Assembly: GCF_030936135.1 (NCBI RefSeq)
Contig: NC_082595.1
Span: forward strand, 14,484,430 to 14,548,429
Direction of reading: 5' to 3'
Length of the DNA: 64,000 nt
Source: Gavia stellata
Lineage: Eukaryota > Chordata > Aves > Gaviiformes > Gaviidae
Shown piece by piece: positions 12,720 to 24,700 of this stretch (the first letter of the stretch is position 1; the number at the start of each line of letters is the position of its first letter). A program made the translations under genes and the position numbers. The notes below the pieces were generated by a model. That model ran no database searches, was not told the origin of the DNA, and saw only the letters and a program-made list of their open reading frames with translations.

Positions 12720-15700
12720 GTGGGTGAATTTCCATTCTTGGTATGTGCAAAGCTGTGTAGAAGTAGTCTGTGTGTGTATGTACATGTGTGTATATACACT
12801 TAAAAAAAAAATAGACAAATCTCCTGATGGAGAAAGCCACCCTACTGGAGAGAGGAATAAAAGTTGTCTGACTAATCATTAATGGCAATTCGCATTGTCA
12901 TTAATAGATCTAGGAGCTTCTTGTTCGAGTTGTTAAATCCAAGCCTGGAGTTAGAACAGATGTTTAGAGGTGGGGCTGAGAGCGAGCAGCAGCATAACTG
13001 TCATCAGAGCAAAATACCTCCACAAAACTGAGGTCAGTCGGAAGGATGGGTGGTGCTAAGCACTTTGTCATATTAGGTTGGCTGCCTCTTCATAAGGAAA
13101 AGTGACAAAGAGGAGAAAAAGATGTGTTACTTTTTGTTTTGTTCATGGTCTGGGTGTTTTTGAGCTCTCATGAATGTATTGAGAGTAGTACCTGATAGTA
13201 AGAGGCAATGCCACTTAGCTTAGCTGAGACTTAAGTTTCAGAAGGGGAAGGCTCAACACTATAACGGACACTAAACTTCTAAAGAAGAAGCGCTAGCTAT
13301 AATATACTCTGCTGACAAGTTGGAGAAGAAACTGTTTCTTCTCTTGTATGCCAGTAGTAACGCATCAGGAAGATAGGAAAGTTTGGGATTTAAAAATACT
13401 AGGGGAGGCTGGAGTTGAGGTGTCTTTAAAGAAAACAACAGAAAAACTTCATAAGAGTTTTTTTCCTAATGGCAGGGAAAACCTGGGATCTTTGCATTAA
13501 AATTGTGTTTCCCTTTGGGTGGTCTGAGGATTAATTGCTGTTCCTTGAAATGGGAAAGTAATGCTGTTGCTGCATTTTAACAAAATATAGGAGTTTGTTT
13601 ACAGAAGTGAGTGTTAAATTTACTAAGTGAAATTGTAAATCTTCTTATAATACAGAGTAGAAAATTGCTTTGATCTGATGAGGTTTTTTAAATTCCTGCT
13701 TTATCTTCCTTATAAAAGTGGCTCTGAATAGTTTCTATTCTGTGATCTCGTGCTATCCCTGAAGAAATGTCAAGATTGCCCTGCTACCTGAGATCAGTGA
13801 AAACAGGGGATGGTTATGTATCAAAGGGACCTGTGTACCATCTTTGACTGAGACCCCACGGCAGACATATTTCAACAGAAATATTTTGTCTTTTCTAAAC
13901 AGATGATGCCCTTTTCTTTTAAACAGGTATCCAAGAAAAACTGGACCATATCACGTATTTGAATATAAAAACCATCTGGATCACCTCTTTCTATAAGTCT
14001 CCCTTAAAAGACCTTGGATATGGAGCTGAAGACTTCTATGATATTGATCCCATGTTTGGATCAATGAGCGATTTTGAGAATCTGCTTGCAGCCATACATG
14101 ATAGAGGTAAGCTGCAACTCCAAGCAAAATAACTCTATCAAAGACGTTCACTCATATTATACGGGTGTACCTCGTAGTGCTAGTTTATGATCCGAGATTT
14201 CTATTTGTGCATCTGGAAATTCCCCCATGGTGGCACTGAGCAGAAGTAGATGGAGGTGCCAGTGAAGGGTACATGTTAGCTCTACAGCAACGCAAGCTCT
14301 GTGATTGCAGTTTCCCACCCTTGGGTGCTGGGGTAATGCTGGAAGCAGGACAGAAGGCATGGGGAGATCAAAAGCAGTGTCATGCTGCTGTACGTCTTAT
14401 GCAAAGCATGGTCCCCTCCAAGGAAGTTCATGGGTAGTAGGGCTGACATGCTGTCCGCGCTCCCTGGTGCGTATGGGTATGGGCATCAATAGTGCAACGG
14501 GATCAAGGCTGAAATGCCGTTGTTTCTGACTTTGAATTTTATGACTGATGGCTGCTTTCTGGAGAAAGTAGGAAGATAATTACGGGGTTGGGAGGGAACA
14601 TTCGCTTCCTTCCCATGATTGCAACCTTGGCTGGTGTGTTTATGCCGTAGACCAAATGTTTGCTCAGGTGTTTCCCCTTACAGCTCTTGGGCTGAATGGA
14701 AAATGGTTTGCCAGTCCCAAAAAATTTGGGATTTCAAAAAATGTCTAGTCTTTAAGACGGGTGAGGGAGAACATGTGTTCACTGATGCTAGACTGGTGAA
14801 GTGCCTTTCCCACCTGGGAGGTGGGAGACAGATGTTGAAGTCAGAGTTAGTGGAAGTGGCTGGTAACAGCAGAAATCCGTTCCGATTTTTCTTCCCCCTC
14901 CTTCCCCTCCCCAGCAATGGGCAGGGGGGAACAAGACCAGCAAGATGTGTTGCAGCTACTTGCAGACTCTCGTTAGACTAACTGCATCAGTATCTGGGGC
15001 CTTTTGTTTGTGTCTGTGCATTCCCATATCAGCAGCCAATGGGGCTGTGCTGGCTCAAAATGTAATGTGCTCACCGGTCCCTCGAGCCTAAACCCTGCCA
15101 GCACGAGCCTTCCTTTTTCGCCAGACCTCTGGGAAGGAAGAAGCCCAAACACTTCTGATACTGCATTAAGAAAATATGTGAGCTTTGTCTTATAAGGCTG
15201 AATTTAACAGTTTTTTTAATGGTTTGATTTCTAAGGGTTAAAGGTGATAATGGATTTAATACCAAACCACACAAGTGACAAACACCGATGGTTTCAGCTG
15301 AGTCGCAATCGGACCGGGAAGTACACGGACTACTACATTTGGCAGGACTGCGTGCGGGCTGCTGGTTCGATCACTCCTCCAAACAACTGGGTAAACATGG
15401 GAAGGGACATGTGCAAATCCCAAACTGGATGCAGGTTGCTACATAGCAAAAGCAGCTGTAACATAACTGTCCCAATGTACACTGGGTTATAAATGACTGG
15501 TGAGAGGTACAAAGTGATGTTACTAAATGAGCTAGTGCAGATGAAGATTTAAACCAGCTCAGGGTGGAGGGGTTCCTACTTAAAACAGAATTTTTAAAGT
15601 GACTTTTGTTTCTTTACCCCAGTGTTAAATCTTCACTCATTAAACAAACAGAAAAAGGGATAGTTGTGCGCAAGCTGTTCACACGTGCCCCCTTCTGTGT

Positions 15701-18700
15701 CTGGGTACTGTGCTCTAGAAACTTCATCTCAGCTCCTCTGAAATCATAGTTGGTGGGGAGGGAAACAAAACTGTGTGTTCTTGGGTTTGGGGTTTTTTTT
15801 TCCTTTTTCTGGAAGGTGATCAGGCCAGAAAGTGCGTTGCCTATTTCAAATATATTTATTTGAAATTTGAACTGATAGATGCATGATTAGCAACTTGCAT
15901 ATTCCAAAATCTCAAGGTGGAATTAATATTTTGTACCAGCTAGTGAATTTTTTTTTTTCCAACTTAGATTCTTAAGAGCTATCTTAGTTTTTGGAATCTT
16001 TTATTAGAGAGATGATTAAGTTAGCATTTTAACATGTTGACTGTTGTTGGCGCTTCAAAGGGATGATACCAGATTGTGGAAAGCACTAAGTTAACTAAAG
16101 CTATTTTTCATAAGCTTTAGGAAAAACAATTCCAAAAGAAATGTTCCCACCCATGTTTTCCACTCTATTCTGAATAATTCCCAGTGAAAGTCTACTTACA
16201 AAAAAAACCAGCAATGAAACAGAACATTGAACAAGAAATACACATGGCAAAACACGACTAAAGGGAGAGCAACTAGCAGGAGAAGGAAATGTAAAACATG
16301 AGTACCAAAAACATGAGTACCAAAATCTACTCAAAATTTAATCAGTTGATAGGCTTGTTGTGCTTGTAATGTACCACATGTTAAAGTATGCACAGGACTA
16401 AATGTTTGTTAAATTAAGAGTTCTGATTATCCCCCTCCTTATATGAGCAGGTGAGCATCTTTGGGAATTCCAGCTGGCAGTTTGATGATGTGAGAAAGCA
16501 ATGTTATTTTCATCAGTTTGGGAAAGAACAGCCAGACTTAAATTTTCACAACCTTGCTGTCCAACAGGAAATCCATGTAAGTATGTAACCCACTGCTGCT
16601 GTGCCAACAGCAAAGCAGCTATTTCTACACTTAATTTCTCTGATTATTTGTGCTATACAATTTACAATCTAGTTGGAAGTAATTCAAGGATTGCAGCTTA
16701 TGTAAAGTCTTGAAAAAAAAAAGGTGTTTAAACAAACGTTAAGTGTATAAGCAAAATTCAGGCTTTGTCTTCTAATGCTTCCAGTATCAGAGCTACTTTG
16801 TTCAAGTCTTTATAATTTAAAAGCAAACAAGCAACCAAAAAAAAGAAATCCAAATAAAATTGTCCTTGAGTGAAAGTACTGGTAGCGGGTGGTGTTGCAG
16901 TCCTCTGGCTTTTAAGAAGATAGGACTATTGCTTTTTTGCCAACTTAAGTCCCCTGCTCTCACAAGTGCCTGGCAAGATCTTGATGGGGTTTTGGAACAG
17001 GTATTGCACTTTTAAAGGACCTCCCTTTTGCTTTCTCTTCCCACTAAAGGCTATCTTAAAATTTTTTTTTGCTTTGATGCTTCAGGAGCCCTCTACTTTT
17101 CAGTCTAACCTTATTCACAAACTCTTTGTACTTAGCTCTCTATGAACCAAACCTGTTCTTCAGCTGAAATAGCTTTTCCCACCCTTGCTTATGCTTACTT
17201 GTTTTTCAGCTCTGATGACATCTCCCTTCAGCTTTTGTTAAACTAGATTAAATGGGGTAGACTTTTCCAGTCTTCCCAGAAGTGAGAGGCTCTCCATCCT
17301 TTTGTTTAGCTGCTACTTATTCCTTGCAGCGCTTCCAGCCAGAGGTTTTTTCTCAAACGCAGATGGCCAGAATTAAACCAATTTAACAGAAAAGATGTCT
17401 GGGCAGAATCCTGTACAATGGCATAGGTACTTCTCCCTCTGTGTCCTAAGATTGCTGTTACTTGCTTTGGACTTGGTGCTAGTAGTCAAATAATCCACCA
17501 TGACTGCTTTCTGGAAGCAGTTAACTCCTATCAGCTCTAGTCACCATCAAGAGCCAAGGATGAAGGCACTTAGTCCCTTTGGATGTTGTATCAAGGACAA
17601 CAATTAATGGAAAGATTGACGTGGAAGGAAAAGCGGCTCTTGCACTGAAGCCTGTGCTGAAACAGAGCTGAATCACTCAAGTGGAGAGAAGTTTTTATCT
17701 CTGTTGATACAAGGACCTGTTAATTAGCCAGTCAAATGCAGGCATGGCACCTTGTTTTAGCAAAGAGATGTTTGGATTTTCAAGGAAGTGAGGCAATGCT
17801 GATTTGAATTACAAAGAACGCCTGGGCTTGTGGGTAAGGGGGAGATAGTGAGTTTCGATCTGTCTACATCTCTGAGGACTTTACTGGGGACAGAGATGGA
17901 CAGCCCTCACAGCACAAGTGCTTCACCAAGGCAAGGTCATGCTCTGATGAAACCTCATGCCTGTCTGCATCACGTCTGCTGGCAGACAAGGTACAATTCA
18001 TTAAAATATGGGGAAGTGGGCCTGAACATGGGGAGTATGACAATTGCTGCTTTTTTCTTTTTTTATTTTTTTTTTTCCCCCCTCCTTGAAGTTATACCCC
18101 ATCAGGTAGTACAGCTACCTCAAGTGTTTCGATTTAGTCCTTAAGTGTTTGCTACTTTGTACTGTTGAATTTTGATGCATTTCTTGGGCAGTAGTTTTCA
18201 CAGCTGCCCAGTTCTACTGTGATTATCTCACTGTCTCTCTGGAGCCTCTCCCCTCACCATGGGTACTGCATGTGCATGAAGAAACAAAACGCTTTTGGTC
18301 ATACTTAGTTAACTAAAGCATGAAATGAGTCTGTTCTCGAGACTGATCCTTGAAGAAGTCCACTAGTAATGTCTCTACATGTTGGTACTTCCCTTAACGC
18401 CACGTCTTTCCACTCACACCTTTTTTCCTAGCATTGCACATACTTTTCAATGGTCCTGGCTAATTTTTTTTTAATGGTACCTGATACATCACTGAAGCTC
18501 CAGTAGCAAATAGATGCTGCGTTTCCTATGCAAAGAGATGAAATGAAAACTAGTAAGTTTGGCCTGATAACACCAACCTTGGTTAAATGCTTATGAACAT
18601 CATTAATTGCTCCAGCATGTTAAAGAATAATCTTTCTCTAGTATTTTAATTCAAAATCCTGTTTCAGAAAGGTAGGAGGACTGAGCAGGAAGCAAACGGA

Positions 18701-21700
18701 TTTTTCCAGAGAAGCTAAAGTCTTTGGTTTAGCTACAGGGCATGCAAGAGCAATGCAACTTAGCAGCCAGCCTGTTGTAGCTTTCTTGCATAAATAAAAG
18801 TAGATTGATCTCAGTGAGTACCACGTCAGTGCTTGATATTTGCACTGCTGATACCTGGTGTTGCTTTTGTGATGAGTACGTGCGTAAGCATGAATTAGTT
18901 TTTGGTGGATTCAGTATTGGACAGACACCATATCGACAGCTGCTGCTTTCAGAATGCCTCTACTAGAAAGTACAACTCAGTAAGGCGGAGTCTTTATTTG
19001 CCAAACAAAAATCTGTAAAGCTTGTGTGGACTAGTTCTACTCCAGTCTATTCAGGCAAGTGTACTTCATACATTTTAAAAAAGGCAATTCAATAGTTGTC
19101 TAAAAAAAAAAAGTTTTTGTCCTCAGATAAAGACAAGTATCTGGTCTAAAAGAACATTTGCAGAAACCACTCAAGAGGGACTGAACTTTAGAGGTGTTTA
19201 TTAAAACTAGAGCAATTAAAATTGTAGTAATGTAATAGCTACTGAATATCATTTTAATATATAATTTTAATAATAGTGATTAACCTCTGAATTTAATAGC
19301 GAAATTAGAAATCAATAGCAGTTAACTTGGATAACTTTTGTGTTCCTGCAAGTCAACAAATAAGCCTGAAAATAAAATAAAAAATTTCACATCAGTCAAA
19401 TAAGAGAGGACAAACGTTTTAAGAGCTCTATTGTATAAAAAGAAAATTGGTGGCACAAGATCTGTGCAGAACAACGTATTCTTGCATATTTGAATCAATG
19501 TGTTCTAATTGTGTGCAGCCATGATGGGTGTTCTCCAACAACAGCACTTAGCACAAGCCCAATTGTTTTGATGGATGAGATTAGAAACAGCTTTTAGTGA
19601 GGCATGCCCTGGCTTTGGTCATGTGAATTACGGGAGAAGTTGCAAAGCAGTCTTTTCCTTTTTTATACTGGATGAAATAATAAGACATGCTTTATTTAGA
19701 TCTTAGTTTGACCTTAGATTTACATGATTCACTTTAACTTCTAGTAAAATTTGAAGTACAAATTAAAAAATAAATTTTTACATATTAATACCTATTAACA
19801 GGTTTAGTTTTCTTTTTAAATATGTACATTTTTGAATGGGATGGGCTCACTTGGAATTCTCAACTTTTACCTTTGTCTAGGATATTATCAAATTTTGGCT
19901 CGGCAAAGGAATTGATGGATTTAGTTTCAGCGCTGTTAAATTTCTTTTAGAAGCAACGCATCTACGGGATGAGCCTCAAGTGAACAAGTCCCAGAATCCA
20001 GTAACGTATATGTTATGTCTTTGCTTTTTTCCCTGTATTTCCCACTGGGGCAAGAGAGTGTATGTTTCTACTCTTTTGGGTCTTAATTGTGGCTTTAGGA
20101 AGACTGAGTCAGTCGTGTCCTTTGGAAGGCAGGTGGCTCCTGGGCTCTCTGCAGAAGGAGCACATACAAGAAAGAAGCCCTTGGGCTGAAGGTGTAGGTC
20201 AGTGAGATACCCGCAAGCAGGAGCGCTGTGGGTGGGAGGAGAATTGTCCATAGACCCTTCATATTTCTGTTCTGACACAGTTGCTTTGAATTTTCTGTTT
20301 AAAATAATTTGCTTTTCAATTTATAGTCTAAAAAGACCAGTCTTGTGATTTTAATAGTTGATTGGTTATCTTTGGGGAGCCCATACAGGAGGTAATCTCA
20401 GAGCTCTTGCTTGCTTGGGGTCCCGTGGCAGTCACTAGCATGTATTTCTTTTACATTGCTAGTAGGAATTGGAGTAAAACAAAAACCCCTCATATTGGCA
20501 GTATGTCACAGTGAAAGGTGGCCAGACACATTCAGAAACATGCACCCTGTTATTTATGCTATTTGCTTTTGCTGAGGCAGTGAACTCAGGGACGTTCCCA
20601 GATAGTGTCAGCACTAAGACACTGCTCCCCTGCGAAGCTGGGGATCACACGAAACTGGTCAGCTCCACAAGTATCGTTGCTTTTATAAGTTACGACAACA
20701 ACGCTGTCCACCTTTCCATCCTGGTGTGTGGCCGCAGCATCTGTGCTCGCTGCTGCAGATAGGCTTGGTTGGTTAGTGCTGCAGGTGGACTCTCCCTCTT
20801 GAAAGACAGGATCGAAAATAATAATCCCTCTGCTATCATATCTTCAGAGTTCCCCAAATGCAGTTCAGATCTGCACTGTTAGTGTTGGTATGCTAAACTA
20901 ATTTCAGTTAAAATGTATCTGGACTTGGTGCATTGTCTCAGGAAAGGACAGGAAGAATTTGGAGAGTTCTGAAATCTAAAATATTGGTGAACTAATGGGA
21001 AATATTGCATTCTTCTTTCAAGGAGAGTATCACAGCCTATTCCCAGCTCTACCATGACTACACGACCACGCAAGTTGGCATGCATGATATCATCCGTAGC
21101 TTCCGTCAAATCATGAATCAGTTCAGCAGTGAACCTGGCCGATACAGGTAATCATTATTACAACTAGGGTAATCATTATTACAGCTAGGGAATTCTTCTC
21201 TAATTTGTCACCCTCTTGCTAGCAATAAAATGTATTTTTAATAACATAATATGCCATAAAAAAGTTTTCTTCCTCAAATGCAAATAGTGGTGCATAGGCT
21301 ATATTACCTCTTTCTCAACGTGTGAGAGACAGGAAATGAATTGGCCCTGGTGGCTCTGCTGTGTCTGTGGACTGTACAAAAGTAAGCAGAATGGGCGACC
21401 ATTCAGATCACAGAGAGACTGTAATTAATCAGCCCTGTGGCTGATTTATTGCATAGTATTAATAGTACCGTTCATGTCAGACACATAGTCAGAGATGGTT
21501 AAAATCACAGAATGGTTGTGTTTGGAAGTGACCTCTGGAGGTTATCTGGCCCAACTCCCCTGGTCATCAGGGCCACCTAGAGCTGGCTGCTCAGGACAGT
21601 CTCCAGCTGGCTTTTGAACGTCTCCAAGGAGGGAGACTTCACAACCTCCCTGGGCAACCTGTGCCAGTGCCCAATCACCCTCACAGTGAAAAAGTGTTTT

Positions 21701-24700
21701 CTGATGTTCAGAGGGAATCTCCTGTGTTTCTGTTTGTGCCCATTGCCTCTGGTCCTGGCACTGGGCACCACTGAAAAAAAAAAAAAACCTGGCTCAGTCG
21801 TCCTTGCACCCTCCCTTCAGATACCTATATACATTGATGAGATTCCCTCCCTGAGACTTCTCTTGTCCAGTGCCACCGTCTCAGCCTCTCCTCGTAGGAG
21901 AGATGCTCCAGTCCCTTAATGGTCTTAGTGGCCTTTTGCTGGACTCTCTCCAGTATGTCCATGTCTCTCTCATACCACGGAGCTTAGAACTGAAGGCCAC
22001 AATCCAGGTGTGGCCTCACCAGTGCTGAGTAGAGGAGAAGGATCACCTCTCTTAACCTGCTGACAACGCTCCTAATGCAGCCCAGGATACCATTAGCCAC
22101 CTTTGCTGCAAGGGCACATCACTGGCTCATGTTCAACTTGGGGGACTCCCAGGTCCTTTTCTGTGAAGTAAAGCATGAAAATTACTGGAATGGAGTTATG
22201 TGGATGTGGATTCAGAAAGGTAAGACTTCAGTCAGATACTTAGAGCCTTTTATTGACTCTTACAGGTTTTTTTCCAGAAATTTCCAAGAAATATTTCTCC
22301 TTGTCATCTTGTCTGCTTTACAAAATATTGTTTCTCTGTATTAATCTTTTTTGATGGGGAGGAGGGAAGCAAACATAATGCTGTCTTATTTTCTAAGTAT
22401 GTCCAACACCATTCCTAGCTTCCTTCTGCTCTGTGCAAACCAAGAATGAGCCAGAAAAGGTACTTGTGTACTTCTCTGTAGGTTTATGGGTTCTGATGGT
22501 GACGGAAAGGAAGACATTGAAGCAACAATGATGTATTATGGAACAACTTTTATCCAAGAAGCAGATTTTCCTTTTAATTTCAACCTAATCAACATGAAAA
22601 ATCTATCGGGCAACAGTATTTTTGAAGCTGTCAACTTGTGGATGAAAAACATGCCTGCAGGAAAATGGCCAAACTGGGCGGTAAGAGTTCTAGACCAACT
22701 CTTACAGGAAGGGCTTGTTCCAATAGGTGACAGAAACCTATAGTTCTCTTATGGCGATAGCAACCTCCCCCACATATACACACTGATTTCAGTGGGATCA
22801 GCAGCAGCCTGAGCGTGTGGCTGGGCTATAGCAGATATCCATGTGAAACTCTAAGCTGCTGTAGTCGCAGTTGTTGGCATTGGCCAACCAGCTGGCTGTC
22901 CTGCCCTTCAATAACAGTTACACCCCTCCGTGCAAGGGTGACGGAAGGGAATTTATGATCATGCCTCTCCCTCGGTGTCTCCAATGTAGTAATGGGCATT
23001 GGCTTAAACCACCGTTGAGGATGGGATTGGTACAAATATCTTTGGCCATTAACTGACTCAGTGCAATGGATTCTGGAAACCTCCCAGGGCCAGGATAGAA
23101 TAGAGCAGGCAACTGAGGGCAGTTAACTTAAAATCTTGCTGGTCTTTGCTAGGAAGCATGTTTGGGATGTGTAAAAGATCTTTTCAAAACAAGCACCACT
23201 TTCACACAGCAGAGAAAATGGCAGAAATCTGAGGGAACTGTAATCGTGGAGAGTTGTTTGTCATCTCTCTTCACTTCTGCCTCATGTGCTGCTGGCAGGG
23301 CATCTGCATGCTAAATTATTTGGGGCAGAAGTTTGTACTGGCACCAAGATAAAAAAGGTAATTGCCCTTACAGGCCTGGAGGGGCAAGAAAAAAAACCCC
23401 CACCACCTACTACCTTGTTAAATTAGTTAACCAATTTCACATATGCATGGAAATTTATAATCTGTGTTTAACAGAATAATGTTTCCTTCAGGTTGGAAGC
23501 CCTAATGCTGCTCGGATTTCATCTCGGATTGGGAAGGAATATGCCAATGTTATGAACATGCTGCTTTTAACCCTCCCTGGTACTCCTGTAACTTACTATG
23601 GTGAGGAAATAGGCATGGAGAACATTGCATCAGAAAATGTAAGTGAAGAGCGTATAAAATCTGATCCTGTTGTTTAGTTCCGAGTAGCAGAACTTTCAAA
23701 AATACAAGACCTTTTTTTAGTTAACCAAACCCAGCCTTTATCACTGTTTAGATGGTTTTTGGTGTTCCCCATGGCAAAACCATTGGACAGCACATGGAAA
23801 TGGCCAGGCCAGAGACTAGAACCAAGGCCTTGATGCATGTCTGAACTGCTAGACTGCAGTCATGGTCCCTGATTTCTGTCCTCTGCCAGATCAGTCTTGC
23901 ATGGTTTGCAGCAGCGTTGCTTTGGTTTGCTTTGCTTCAGGAGAAAGGGCAGCAAGTGCCAACACCAGGCTTGGGTTAGGGGTTAGGAGAGGTGTGTTGC
24001 AGTCATCTGAGGCAAGAGGAACCGAGTCACTGTCTCCTTCCCCCCACAGAAGTACCCTAATCGCTATGTCAAAGTCCATTATTTCCTGGCTGCTATTTAA
24101 AGGTAAATCAGAGTTCATGAGAGACCGTAGCTACAGTCACCATCTCCTGCAGACTGCTTTCCTCTGATTATGCAAAGGCACCTGTCTAAGGCACAGCCCT
24201 CTACAATGTGCCCAAGCTCTGAAGAAGGGGCCTCCAGAAAGGGGTGGGTGTACAGACCAGCTCCTGCTTAGCATTGCCTGGTGGCAAGCAGAAGTGGCTT
24301 TTCCTTGTCACGCAAGGTTTTTTGATTTGTCTTTTAGATTCCTTTCTATAAAGGATTTAGGTACCTGAGCCTGGGAATGAGGTGCCTGGCTCACTTGATC
24401 ATAGCTACAAGTAACACATGACAGGATGTGTTTGTTAGATTACAAAAATTTTCAGAAGTAAGATTATTCAAGGTCAGGGGATTAAAACAAAGCGTCTGTG
24501 CCTTTCACGCTGTGCTGACCTGTGTAACTTAAAAGTTTTCACGTTCAACCCCTGTAATTTCTTGTCTCTTCTACAATCATACCTGACTTCTCTTGTGTCT
24601 CGTTGTCCAAGATGTATGGGCACGACTGGAAAAGGTCATGCCCAAAAGGGAATAGCTCAGCTCTGCCTCTTATGACCACTTTTGAGTACCATGAGAACAT

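Noticed and set aside
15391-15492. Read-through of SLC3A1 exon 3 past NNW
   Set aside because: The open frame continues to a stop at 15,492. However, exon 3 has a standard gtaaac donor, and exon 4 resumes with the conserved GNSSW segment in phase.
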